From positions 1 to 64,000 of the forward strand of contig JAJYBB010000012.1 of NCBI GenBank assembly GCA_021779195.1: 64,000 nt of DNA. Direction: 5' to 3'. Positions 29,595-38,404 of this stretch are shown here, in pieces. The stretch's first letter is position 1. Every line of letters begins with the position of its first letter. This stretch comes from Bacteroidota bacterium. Its GTDB lineage: Bacteria; Bacteroidota; Bacteroidia; Bacteroidales; Paludibacteraceae. The notes under the pieces are model-generated. The model was not told the origin of the DNA. It saw only the letters and a list, made by a program, of their open reading frames with translations, and did no database searches. The translations under genes were made by a program, and so were the position numbers.

Positions 29595-31181
29595 ATGAAA
29601 ACATATAAAATTATAACTCTTGCATTTTTTGCAATGATTGGGTTTAATTCATGCAGCGATTTTTTGACAACTGAATTAACCGATCCTAAGAAAACCAGCG
29701 ACACATATTATAAAACACCCGATGAAGTGTTTACGGCACTTACAGGATGTTACAATGGACTTGATTTAATTTGGAATAGTGGGGTGGCATTCCCCGTATC
29801 GTCGGAAGTGCTTTCTGATAATTGCTTCGGTGGAACGGGAGCATCCGATGGGTATGGTTATCAGATGATGGACGAATTTAATAAATCCGTTTCACCTGCC
29901 GATGTTTCAATTTATAGCAATAACTGGAAAGCTTATTATCAGGATATTTACCGTTGTAACGTCTTGCTTTCTAAAATTGATCAAGTTAAATGGGATAGTT
30001 CAACTGTGGTAATGAAAAATCAATATGCTGCCGAAGCAAAGTTCATTCGTGCATATTGTTATTTTGATTTGGTTCGAATGTTCGAAAAAGTTCCTCTTGT
30101 TACCGTTCCTACACTCGATAACCTGCCTCAATCTGATCCAGCTGCAACTTATGCACAGATAATGACCGATTTGCGTTTTGCCATCAACAACTTGCCATCA
30201 ACTCCGTATTCATCTTCTACCATTAGCGGAAGAGTTACAAAATGGGCTGCCGAATCAATGATAGCTCGTGTATATCTTTTCTACAGTGGTTATTATGGAC
30301 AAACTACTATTGCTAACGAAACTGCAGCAACAGCTTTGACGGCGGTTGAGGATGTAATTACTAATAGCGGGCATGGATTGCTGCCCGATTTTACTTCTTT
30401 ATGGCCTGCTGCATCTGCAGCTAAAGGAATTGCCTATGCAGGGGAAAACAATAAAGAAATTGTGTTCTCAATTAAGTATTCTTCTACTGCCGATTATAAC
30501 GGGAATATTACAGGGAATACATGGATGGTGATGGAAGGCTTGCGTGAGGAGTCCCATTATCCTTATCAATATGGTTGGGGAGCTTGCACCGTAGATCCGA
30601 AATTATATAATGCTTTTGATCCTACTGATTCGCGCAGGTTCGCTTCGATTACTTCGATTGCTGATGAGCATATCGACTTTACAAAAGCAGCAAAAAACCG
30701 TGAATATACAGGTTTATATTTAAAAAAATATAGTCCAATGTGCGATAAGAATGGCGTGTCAATAGTTACAAGTTTTATGATTGGGCAGTATCAGGATTAT
30801 TTCGTGATTCGGTATTCAGATGTACTGTTGATGGCTGCTGAATTGGGAAGCCCTAAGGCACAGCAATACCTGACTCAAGTACGAAACAGAGCCGGTTTGA
30901 TCACTACTGTTGACCCTACAAAGGCAAATATCCTGGCTGAAAGACGAATGGAATTTGTCGGCGAAGGTATCCGTTACTGGGATTTACTTCGGCAAGGAGT
31001 AGCTTCTGCTGCTTCAACTATAGTGGCTAATACTTCATTCTCTTATTTCAGTAATGGAGGAACCGCTCCGACAGCATCTCTACTTCAAACAAATATAACT
31101 ACAACTCGAGGCTTTCAAAAAATACCCAATGACCAGATTACTTTGTCATCAGGTGTCTTAAAACAAAATGCCGGTTGGTAA
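29595..31181 (+). CDS. SusD-like surface glycan-binding lipoprotein (PUL 2)
   Basis: A 528-aa SusD/RagB lipoprotein (GFNSC, Cys20, followed by SDFLTTEL). The C-terminal family features YSDVLLMAAELG, ERRMEFVGEGIRYWDLLRQG and IPNDQITLSSG are present. It follows susC after 78 bp. Its role is to deliver glycan to the SusC barrel. Confidence 0.95.
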   Translation: MKTYKIITLAFFAMIGFNSCSDFLTTELTDPKKTSDTYYKTPDEVFTALTGCYNGLDLIWNSGVAFPVSSEVLSDNCFGGTGASDGYGYQMMDEFNKSVSPADVSIYSNNWKAYYQDIYRCNVLLSKIDQVKWDSSTVVMKNQYAAEAKFIRAYCYFDLVRMFEKVPLVTVPTLDNLPQSDPAATYAQIMTDLRFAINNLPSTPYSSSTISGRVTKWAAESMIARVYLFYSGYYGQTTIANETAATALTAVEDVITNSGHGLLPDFTSLWPAASAAKGIAYAGENNKEIVFSIKYSSTADYNGNITGNTWMVMEGLREESHYPYQYGWGACTVDPKLYNAFDPTDSRRFASITSIADEHIDFTKAAKNREYTGLYLKKYSPMCDKNGVSIVTSFMIGQYQDYFVIRYSDVLLMAAELGSPKAQQYLTQVRNRAGLITTVDPTKANILAERRMEFVGEGIRYWDLLRQGVASAASTIVANTSFSYFSNGGTAPTASLLQTNITTTRGFQKIPNDQITLSSGVLKQNAGW

Positions 31182-31274
31182 CATTTATAAACAATAAAAG
31201 TAATTTTCTCAAGGAACGAGTCTTGTTTTTGGGACGGGCTCAGTTCTAGGTAACCTTTAAAATAATTATTTCAG

Positions 31275-32657
31275 ATGAAAAACAAATATAAAATATTATC
31301 TGCTATCATTGGGATCGCCTCGTTTTTTACGGCTTGTACGCCCAATGATTATAGTTTGGGAGGCTTAATAGGCCAAAGTTCACTTAAATTTTCGGTAACT
31401 CCCAATGCTCAAGATCCCAATATGATTATCCTGAAAAGTTTGACTCCAGGAGTTACACCTTTGTGGATTACTCCTATCGGACGTTCGACACGTGTTCAAG
31501 ATACTGTGAAAATTGCATTCCCTGGAACTTATAAATTTATATATGGTGTTGAAAGTGCCGGTGGTTACGTGCAATCGAAAGATACGGTTATTCTGAATAT
31601 TACTACCACAAATCTTTCTTATGTTAATGATCCGTTGTGGACCATGCTTTCAGGTGGCGTAGGTCAATCGAAAACTTGGTATTTGGATTTAAATGCAAGT
31701 GCAGTTAGTAAATATTTTGCAGGTCCATTGTATTTCTATGGTACTAACGATAGCTGGGAGTCGGTTTCTAATGGAGTTAAAGTTGGTGGCGATTCGTGGA
31801 ATTGGTGTCCTGATTATCCGGGTAATTCTTGGTTGATGACTGCTGCCGATTTTGGTTCGATGATTTTCGATCTTATCGGTGGCGCCCACATAACGGTTGA
31901 TCACAAAACCATTCCTGCTCGTGGAGTTGAACATGGCACTTATATGTTGTTTCAGGATTCTCATACCCTTCAACTTACCGATGCTGCCATTTTGCACGAT
32001 ACGGGACGTGATGGTGTTGTTTTGAAATGGGGTGATATTAAGGTGCTTTCGCTTACAGATAACACAATGCAATTGGCTGTTTTGCGCGATAATTCGAGTG
32101 AAGGTAAATGCTTGTTATGTTACAACTTTATCAGTAAAGATTATTCTGATAATTGGGTGCCTAAAACGGTAAGTTATGGCGAACCAATCAATTCAAACGT
32201 TACTCAGACCGACCTTGTCGGTACTTGGCGTTATAGTACGGTTTCTCAAAACTGGGTTGGATGGGAAGTTCAAGGCTCGGGCAAAGGTGGTTCTCAGTTA
32301 AATAATTGGTTTACTCGTGCTGATATGGTGAAAGATTTATTGAGCTGGGGAGCGACCGATCCGGCAACTACTTTTGCTAATGCCGATCAAAATCTATATA
32401 CTTTCAATGCTAATGGTACTTGTACCTTGAATGGCATTGCTAACACCTATACTGTTGCGAATGGAGTTATTTCTTTTGGTACTCCTCTGGCTGGAACTGA
32501 ATGGAGTTTGGTTTGGATTTCACTTACAGGCTCTTCGGTCAATGTGCTAAATGTAACTTCCATTGGTACAACACCATATACCAGCAACGGTATTTGGCTT
32601 GGTATCAGGAATGGCACTAAAAACGAGGATCAGGCTATCCATTTGGTTAAGCAATAA
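31275..32657 (+). CDS. PKD-like surface lipoprotein, probable glycan-binding protein (PUL 2)
   Basis: A 460-aa lipoprotein (SFFTAC, Cys21). The N-terminal part (about 30-115) looks like a PKD/Ig fold (AFPGTYKFIYGVESAGGY). The rest has no catalytic signature I recognise but is rich in Trp and Tyr (GPLYFYGTNDSWES, SWNWCPDYPGNSW, TWRYSTVSQNWVGWEV), as expected of carbohydrate-binding surfaces. Proteins of this layout often sit just after susD in beta-glucan and xyloglucan loci. Its position suggests a surface glycan-binding protein. Function is inferred from context. Confidence 0.7.
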   Translation: MKNKYKILSAIIGIASFFTACTPNDYSLGGLIGQSSLKFSVTPNAQDPNMIILKSLTPGVTPLWITPIGRSTRVQDTVKIAFPGTYKFIYGVESAGGYVQSKDTVILNITTTNLSYVNDPLWTMLSGGVGQSKTWYLDLNASAVSKYFAGPLYFYGTNDSWESVSNGVKVGGDSWNWCPDYPGNSWLMTAADFGSMIFDLIGGAHITVDHKTIPARGVEHGTYMLFQDSHTLQLTDAAILHDTGRDGVVLKWGDIKVLSLTDNTMQLAVLRDNSSEGKCLLCYNFISKDYSDNWVPKTVSYGEPINSNVTQTDLVGTWRYSTVSQNWVGWEVQGSGKGGSQLNNWFTRADMVKDLLSWGATDPATTFANADQNLYTFNANGTCTLNGIANTYTVANGVISFGTPLAGTEWSLVWISLTGSSVNVLNVTSIGTTPYTSNGIWLGIRNGTKNEDQAIHLVKQ

Positions 32658-32674
32658 TTTTTTATGAATATTTT

Positions 32675-32710
32675 ATATAGAAGAGACATTTAATTTTGTC
32701 TCTTCTATAT
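32675..32710 (+). terminator. Perfect 14-bp hairpin between PKD-like gene and GH5 gene
   Basis: Arms 32675-32688 and 32697-32710 pair perfectly around an 8-nt AT loop and are followed by CTTTTT. It ends 24 bp before the GH5 start. It looks like an intrinsic terminator or attenuator that lowers expression of the last gene, and mirrors the hairpin at 13001-13032 in PUL 1. Confidence 0.75.
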
Positions 32711-32734
32711 CTTTTTACGAAATTAAAATCATTT

Positions 32735-34234
32735 ATGATTCATCATTGTCGGTTATTTTTGATTGTTTGTTCAATAGCTTTCTTTTCAATTTCGTGTAAG
32801 GGTAGATATCCTATCTTTACTCCAACTGGAACTGATTCTATTATTTCTGTATTTAAAGTTTCACCTGACTCTGTCAAGTTTGATAAATTGGGCGGTAACG
32901 ATACATTAAAAGTTAGAATGAATGGAAAAGGTTGGACGGTATTGTCTAATCGGGACTGGTGCACCGTTTCAAAAACTGGATCTGCCTCTGATAGCGATCA
33001 GGTGATTGTTTCAGCTTCTGCAAATTCTACCGGTCTTGCACGCACTGCTTCTCTTTCATTTGTAATGGATCAAAAGAAATTAATTACTGTTATTATATCT
33101 CAGTCTGTTGGCGGTAGCCTGTACCCCGATTATTCTAGTCCTACTATACCCGATTCAACTGGAATGTCGGAGAATGCAAGGTTACTTGTACATCAAATTT
33201 TCGCAGGATGGAATTTAGGCAATGCTCTTGAAGTGCCTGGCAATGAAACAGGCTGGGGGAATCCAAAAACGACTCAAACTCTGATTGATTCTATTAAAGC
33301 TACGGGTATTAACGCCATCAGAATTCCTTGTGCATGGGATAGTTACATTGAAAATGCTGCTACCTGCAAATTAAAAGATTCCTGGCTTCAGCGCGTCAAA
33401 CAAGTGGTTGATTATTGTTATAAAAACAATATGTTCGTTATTATCAATATTCATTGGGATGGTGGTTGGCTCGAAAATAATCCCACTTATGCCAAGCAGG
33501 AGGCAGTGAATGCAAAACAAAAGGCGCTTTGGGAACAAATAGCTGTGTATTTCCGAAATTATGACGATCATTTGATGTTTGCAGGAACAAATGAGGTACA
33601 TGTCGATTATAATACCCCTTCAGCTGAGAATATTTCAGTTCAACAGTCATATAATCAAACTTTTGTAGATGCAGTTCGTTCGACGGGAGGACGCAATGCC
33701 TATCGCAATTTGATTATTCAATCCTATAATACCAATATTGGTTATGCTATTTCCTATCTGAAAGTTCCTGTTGATAAAATTATGAATAAGCTCTTAGTAG
33801 AGGTTCATTATTATGATCCATGGGATTTTTGTGGTGATAATGCGAGTAACATTTATCTTTGGGGAAAAGCTTTTGCTCAATTTGGTTCAATTTCATCCTG
33901 GGGACAGGAAGACGGGTTGAATGAGCAATTTAAAAGCATGAAAACTAATTTTGTCGACAAAGGTTTTCCTGTTATACTTGGCGAGTTTGGCGCTATACGC
34001 CGATCATTACTTGCTGGAACAACTTTAAGCAATCATTTGGCTTCTAGGGCTTATTATTTCGAATATTTAGCACAGCAAGCAAAAACCTATGGAATTGTTC
34101 CTTTTGTTTGGGATAATGGTAATACAGGTAATAACGGAATGGCTATGTTCTACCGCTCGACAGGAGCGGTTTTCGATCATCAAGCCTTGAATGCATATTT
34201 AGCCGGAGCTTCAAAGGGCATTTATCCTTTTTAA
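32735..34234 (+). CDS. GH5 endo-glucanase/xyloglucanase with BACON domain, lipoprotein
   Basis: A 499-aa lipoprotein (FFSISC, Cys21). A BACON domain (about 40-125: VLSNRDWCTVSKTGS) is followed by a GH5 catalytic domain: GWNLGNALE, INAIRIPCAWDSY, NIHWDGGWL, acid/base Glu in AGTNEVH and nucleophile Glu in ILGEFGA. The layout lipobox-BACON-GH5 is that of surface endo-xyloglucanases such as BoGH5A, which fits GH31 in the same operon. A mixed-linkage glucanase is possible. I start at ATG 32735 because the open frame upstream runs through the hairpin. The gene lies behind that hairpin and ends PUL 2. Confidence 0.9.
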   Translation: MIHHCRLFLIVCSIAFFSISCKGRYPIFTPTGTDSIISVFKVSPDSVKFDKLGGNDTLKVRMNGKGWTVLSNRDWCTVSKTGSASDSDQVIVSASANSTGLARTASLSFVMDQKKLITVIISQSVGGSLYPDYSSPTIPDSTGMSENARLLVHQIFAGWNLGNALEVPGNETGWGNPKTTQTLIDSIKATGINAIRIPCAWDSYIENAATCKLKDSWLQRVKQVVDYCYKNNMFVIINIHWDGGWLENNPTYAKQEAVNAKQKALWEQIAVYFRNYDDHLMFAGTNEVHVDYNTPSAENISVQQSYNQTFVDAVRSTGGRNAYRNLIIQSYNTNIGYAISYLKVPVDKIMNKLLVEVHYYDPWDFCGDNASNIYLWGKAFAQFGSISSWGQEDGLNEQFKSMKTNFVDKGFPVILGEFGAIRRSLLAGTTLSNHLASRAYYFEYLAQQAKTYGIVPFVWDNGNTGNNGMAMFYRSTGAVFDHQALNAYLAGASKGIYPF

Positions 34235-34647
34235 TTTGACAATTTTGAATAATCAATAATTTTGAAATTGATACGAAGAAATTTTATGAGAATATCATCC
34301 TTTGAATGATCTTTTACTGACGTTTGAAGGAAATTTATAGTTCAACATTTGATTTTATCGTGTATTGTCGAATTACAAAAATTTCATTTAACTTTAAATG
34401 ATTTATTAATTGTTTTCTTTAAATTTGCTTAATGTTAAATCTCCTGACAATGTGAATTGAGAGGAGATTTTTTTTCTAACGTTGACAAAGCGGCACCAAT
34501 ATAATTTTTCCTGCACGCATACACTACATCTTTTACTCTGTTCACTATCTTTTTTTTGTTTTAAAATCTCCGATTATTAGCTTCGAAGCCCTTTGATTGT
34601 GATATAAAATTTTTCATCTCGATTCTCTAATAACAATTTCTATTGCA
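34235..34647. other. Intergenic region between PUL 2 and the tlpA-like gene
   Basis: Convergent gene ends. The only structure I see is the terminator at 34437-34474. No supported coding sequence. Confidence 0.6.
34437..34474 (+). terminator. Intrinsic terminator downstream of PUL 2
   Basis: AAATCTCCT (34437-34445) pairs with AGGAGATTT (34462-34470), followed by a T-run. It lies about 200 bp after the GH5 stop. Confidence 0.75.
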
Positions 34648-35166
34648 TTATTTTAGCAATGCATCAATTTTATCAGTCATTTTATTAAACTCTATTTGGT
34701 CGAACAAACGGGTGAGGAAAACAATTTTACCTGATTTATCGATAATTACGTTGCGGGTGATTCCTGCATCACGTTCGGCATACAATGTGAAAATGCGGGC
34801 TTTGGGATCTAATCCTATGGGATAACTGATGGGAATAGACTTTGCAAATTTTAAAACGGTTCCAATTGGTTCGTCGCGGTCGATAGCCATCAATACAAAC
34901 GTTGGGTTTGATTTATGTTTTTGCCAGATATCCCTTTCGATAAATGGCATTTCCTTCCGACAAACACTACACCAGCTGGCTGTAAATTGAAGCATTACCA
35001 CTTTTCCTTTTAAATCGGAAAGTTTCACTGTTTTACCATTGGTCAGTTTCATGCTAAAATTAGGGGCTTGTTCACCCATTTTTACTAAATAGGCACTGTT
35101 ATCCGCTTTTTGAGCAAAACCAGTAAGTGATAGCGTTAAGGCAAAGAATGCAATTGTTTTTTTCAT
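34648..35166 (-). CDS. TlpA/ResA-like thiol-disulfide oxidoreductase
   Basis: A 172-aa exported thioredoxin-fold protein: signal peptide (about 1-18, LTGFAQ), then a redoxin/TlpA domain with active-site FTASWCSVCRKEMPF (CSVC rather than the usual CxPC). The cis-Pro region SYPIGLDPKA and a C-terminal strand IDKSGKIVFL follow. It probably reduces or maintains disulfides of exported or cytochrome proteins, or senses peroxide. No partner gene adjoins it. It follows korB after 132 bp on the same strand. Confidence 0.87.
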   Translation of the reverse strand: MKKTIAFFALTLSLTGFAQKADNSAYLVKMGEQAPNFSMKLTNGKTVKLSDLKGKVVMLQFTASWCSVCRKEMPFIERDIWQKHKSNPTFVLMAIDRDEPIGTVLKFAKSIPISYPIGLDPKARIFTLYAERDAGITRNVIIDKSGKIVFLTRLFDQIEFNKMTDKIDALLK

Positions 35167-35298
35167 ATTTATCTTAATTTAAAAAACCGATACCGAACTA
35201 AATCCGAACCGGTTTTCAAATGAAAAGTTATTTTGAAAATTTAAAATTGAAACCAATCAAATATTTACATAAATTTGATATTTCAATCTATTTCTTTA

Positions 35299-36324
35299 TC
35301 AAATTTCCCATTGTTCTAGAGTTGCAATCAAATCATCGAATGTTTTAACTTTCGATTTGGCTTTCACTTGTTCGATTTGGCTTTCAACTGCATCGTCGTA
35401 AGTTTCGTCCTCCACATCACGTATCACACCCATGGCAATTGGCATTTCTGGGCCTTCCATCAACGCTAATTTCATGTGCATAGTGGTGTCAGTACATTTG
35501 GCATCATGTATCAAAATGTCGTCTTCGGTAATGCCATTTTCGCCAATATTAACGACTTTCAGGTTGAAACCTGAAAGGATTAATCCCTTATTGTTGTCTT
35601 TGCCGAATATCATTCGTTTCCCGTGTTCCAATACGATAATCCGATCGGCTCGGGTTTCTTTCTCAGCAATCCATGCATGTGCCCCATCGTTGAAAATCAC
35701 GCAGTTTACGAGGCATTCAACAATCGAAGCGCCTTTGTGATTTGCAGCGGCAAGCATGGTCATTTGAGCTGTTTTCAGATCCACATCGAGTAATCGTCCA
35801 AAAAATGTACCCCGCGCCCCCATGGTTAATTCAGCGGGACGGAAGGGACGTTCAACTGTGCCAAAAGGAGAAGATTTGGTAATATATCCTTTTTTTGTGG
35901 TAGGAGAATATTGTCCTTTGGTTAATCCGTAAATTTGATTATTAAAAATCAAAACATTGATATCTACATTACGACGAACGCTGTGAATAAAGTGATTTCC
36001 ACCAATCGCTAAACAGTCGCCATCACCGGTAACCTGCCAAACGGTGAGTTTTGGGTTAGCCACTTTCACACCTGTAGCAATAGCTGCCCCGCGACCATGA
36101 ATGGTGTGAAATCCATAGCTGCTTGTATAATATGGAAGACGTGATGAACAACCGATACCGGATATCACCACGGTGTCTTGTGGAGCTACTCCCAGATCAG
36201 CCATAACTTTTTGAAGTGAGTTCAAAACGGCATAATCGCCGCAACCCGGACACCAGCGAACGTATTGATCGCTTTTGAAATCTTTGGGTGTATATTGTTT
36301 TATTTGTGATGTTAACGAGTCCAT
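35299..36324 (-). CDS. korB: 2-oxoacid:ferredoxin oxidoreductase, beta subunit
   Basis: A 341-aa thiamine-diphosphate subunit. WCPGCGDYAVLN and GIGCSSRLPYY near the N-terminus and the GDGD...NNQIYGLTKGQYSPT stretch are the cofactor and magnesium-binding features of the KorB type. With KorA it oxidatively decarboxylates a 2-oxoacid, most likely 2-oxoglutarate to succinyl-CoA, reducing ferredoxin. It begins 20 bp after korA. The enzyme can run in reverse in anaerobes. The exact 2-oxoacid is inferred. Confidence 0.93.
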   Translation of the reverse strand: MDSLTSQIKQYTPKDFKSDQYVRWCPGCGDYAVLNSLQKVMADLGVAPQDTVVISGIGCSSRLPYYTSSYGFHTIHGRGAAIATGVKVANPKLTVWQVTGDGDCLAIGGNHFIHSVRRNVDINVLIFNNQIYGLTKGQYSPTTKKGYITKSSPFGTVERPFRPAELTMGARGTFFGRLLDVDLKTAQMTMLAAANHKGASIVECLVNCVIFNDGAHAWIAEKETRADRIIVLEHGKRMIFGKDNNKGLILSGFNLKVVNIGENGITEDDILIHDAKCTDTTMHMKLALMEGPEMPIAMGVIRDVEDETYDDAVESQIEQVKAKSKVKTFDDLIATLEQWEI

Positions 36325-36344
36325 GATAAAGAAGTTATAGTTAG

Positions 36345-38195
36345 TTATTTCAATAATAAAGTAATATGATTTTCCAATTCAGTAACCGTAAAAGGTTGAC
36401 CTTCGACTTTGTTGAACTGTAAAAACTCAACACCCGAAATTTTTGATCGTAAAATCGAGGCAAATTGCCCTGAATTTAATTCGCAAACAACTACTTTCTT
36501 ATATTTTTGGATTATTTGAGCTGTGTTTTTCGGAAGTGGATTGATATAATTAAAATGGGCTAAAGCTACTTTATTATTGCTATTCTTGTTTAAAATATCA
36601 ATGGCACTTATTAAATGACCGTGTGTCGATCCCCAACCGATCACCAATAAGTCAGCATTCGGATCTCCTTCAATTTTCAAATCAGGAAGTTGGTTGCTGA
36701 TGTTATTAATTTTTTCCTGACGGGTATCGACCATTTTTTGATGATTCAACGGATCGGTCGAAATACTGCCCGTAAAATAATCTTTTTCAAGTCCACCGTT
36801 GCGATGACTGAAGCCTTCAATGCCCGGAATACTCCAATAACGAACTTTTGTATCGGGATCGCGCGATAGCACATTAAAATTTTCGATGTTTTCGTGAGCA
36901 AAATTCGGCTTAATTTCAGGAAGTTCGGCTAATAGCGGAAGTTTCCAGAGTGAAGTTCCGTTCGAAATAAATGAATCTGTTAAAAGAATAACCGGTGTCA
37001 TGTGTTCCAATGCGATTTTACTTGCCATGAATGCATAGTGAAAACAATCGTCGGGACTACCGGCAGCCATTACCACTGCAGGACTTTCGCCGTTGCGGCC
37101 ATACATGGCTTGTAGTAAGTCGGTTTGCTCTGTTTTGGTAGGTAATCCGGTTGATGGACCACCACGCATGACATCAATGATCACCAAAGGTAGTTCAGCC
37201 ATAACCGCTAAACCAATGGCTTCCGATTTCAATGCCAGACCTGGTCCCGATGTGCTTGTGGCAGCTAAGCTTCCTGCAAACGAGGCACCGATGGCTGAGG
37301 TGATTCCTGCAATTTCATCTTCGGCTTGCATTACTTTAACACCCATATCTTTACGCGCAGCCAATTCTTGCATAATATCTGAAGCAGGCGTGATAGGATA
37401 ACTTCCTAAAAATAGCTGCAATCCTGCTTTTTTGGCGGCAGCAATTAATCCCCAAGAGGTTGCTTTGTTACCATTTATAATTGTATATTTTCCTTTAGGG
37501 GTTTCGTGCGATTTTTCAACTAAATATGTCGAAACAGATAAATGTAAGTTATTGCCATAATTGTATCCATCAGTCAATACTTTCACATTGGCATGTAACA
37601 AATCGGGTTTTTTGCCGAATTTATTTTCCAGAAAATGGATTGCCTGTTCAATCGGACGGTTAAACAACCAACAAACGAGCCCCAACGAAAACATGTTTTT
37701 ACTGCGGAGCACTGTTTTATTCTCGAATCCGAAATCTTTCAAACTACTTTGAGTGAGCGACGAAAGCGGTACGGGAATGAGTTGTACCGTATCTGAAATA
37801 CCTAATTCTTCAAATGGATTCTCAGTTTTAAATCCTGCTTTTTCGAATCCTGCTTTGATAAAAGCATCAACATCAAAAATTAATACGCTGTTTTTTTTCA
37901 GTGAGTCAGCATTTACTTTTAGTGCAGCAGGATTCATGACTACCAATACATCAGGGTCATCGCCTGGAGTATATATTTTTCCGGAGCCGATATGAACCTG
38001 AAATCCTGATACCCCACCTAAAGTGCCTTGAGGAGCCCTGATTTCCGAAGGATAATCAGGGAAAGTCGAAATCTCGTTGCCTAAAATAGCCGAGAGATTG
38101 GAAAATAAATTACCGGTTAGTTGCATTCCGTCGCCCGAATCCCCAGAGAAACGAATGACGACATTGTCTAACTCGGTTGTTTTCACATTGTCCAT
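36345..38195 (-). CDS. korA: 2-oxoacid:ferredoxin oxidoreductase, fused gamma-alpha subunit
   Basis: A 616-aa protein that joins the gamma domain (about 8-185, VIRFSGDSGDGMQLTG start) to the alpha pyrimidine-binding and transketolase-like domains (GSYPITPASDIMQELA, AEDEIAGITSAIGASFAG, STSGPGLALKSEAIG). This fusion is usual for the Bacteroidota KorA. I start at ATG 38195, where the conserved gamma domain begins; the open frame reaches 38282 but that would include the -7 box. No ferredoxin (delta) gene is adjacent. Confidence 0.92.
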   Translation of the reverse strand: MDNVKTTELDNVVIRFSGDSGDGMQLTGNLFSNLSAILGNEISTFPDYPSEIRAPQGTLGGVSGFQVHIGSGKIYTPGDDPDVLVVMNPAALKVNADSLKKNSVLIFDVDAFIKAGFEKAGFKTENPFEELGISDTVQLIPVPLSSLTQSSLKDFGFENKTVLRSKNMFSLGLVCWLFNRPIEQAIHFLENKFGKKPDLLHANVKVLTDGYNYGNNLHLSVSTYLVEKSHETPKGKYTIINGNKATSWGLIAAAKKAGLQLFLGSYPITPASDIMQELAARKDMGVKVMQAEDEIAGITSAIGASFAGSLAATSTSGPGLALKSEAIGLAVMAELPLVIIDVMRGGPSTGLPTKTEQTDLLQAMYGRNGESPAVVMAAGSPDDCFHYAFMASKIALEHMTPVILLTDSFISNGTSLWKLPLLAELPEIKPNFAHENIENFNVLSRDPDTKVRYWSIPGIEGFSHRNGGLEKDYFTGSISTDPLNHQKMVDTRQEKINNISNQLPDLKIEGDPNADLLVIGWGSTHGHLISAIDILNKNSNNKVALAHFNYINPLPKNTAQIIQKYKKVVVCELNSGQFASILRSKISGVEFLQFNKVEGQPFTVTELENHITLLLK

Positions 38196-38279
38196 GATGA
38201 TTTGAAAAGGTTGAAAATAATTTTTAAATTGAGTTAATAAACTATCGGTATTATTTTTTTTAAGAAAAATTCTATTGAA

Positions 38280-38287
38280 CAAAAATA
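38280..38287 (-). promoter_or_regulatory. -7 box upstream of korA
   Basis: TATTTTTG on the minus strand matches TAnnTTTG exactly. It would give a leader of about 78 nt before ATG 38195. No clear -33 TTG is seen at the normal spacing. Confidence 0.4.
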
Positions 38288-38318
38288 AACCAAAGTCTGA
38301 AATTCCGTATTTATTTTA

Positions 38319-38340
38319 ACTAATTTAGAGGTAAATTAGT
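38319..38340. promoter_or_regulatory. 9-bp inverted repeat upstream of korAB (candidate operator)
   Basis: ACTAATTTA (38319-38327) and TAAATTAGT (38332-38340) form a perfect palindrome with a 4-bp GAGG centre, 32 bp upstream of the korA -7 box and 65 bp after asnS. It has no T-tail on either strand, so an operator is more likely than a terminator. Confidence 0.4.
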
Positions 38341-38404
38341 CAATAATTGCGCATTAGACGATACGTTGAACGAAATTTTAAGAAAAGTCCCAATTAATAA
38401 CACT

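Noticed and set aside
36345-38195. Gamma-alpha fusion in KorA as a novelty
   Set aside because: This fusion is the common form of the enzyme in Bacteroidota.
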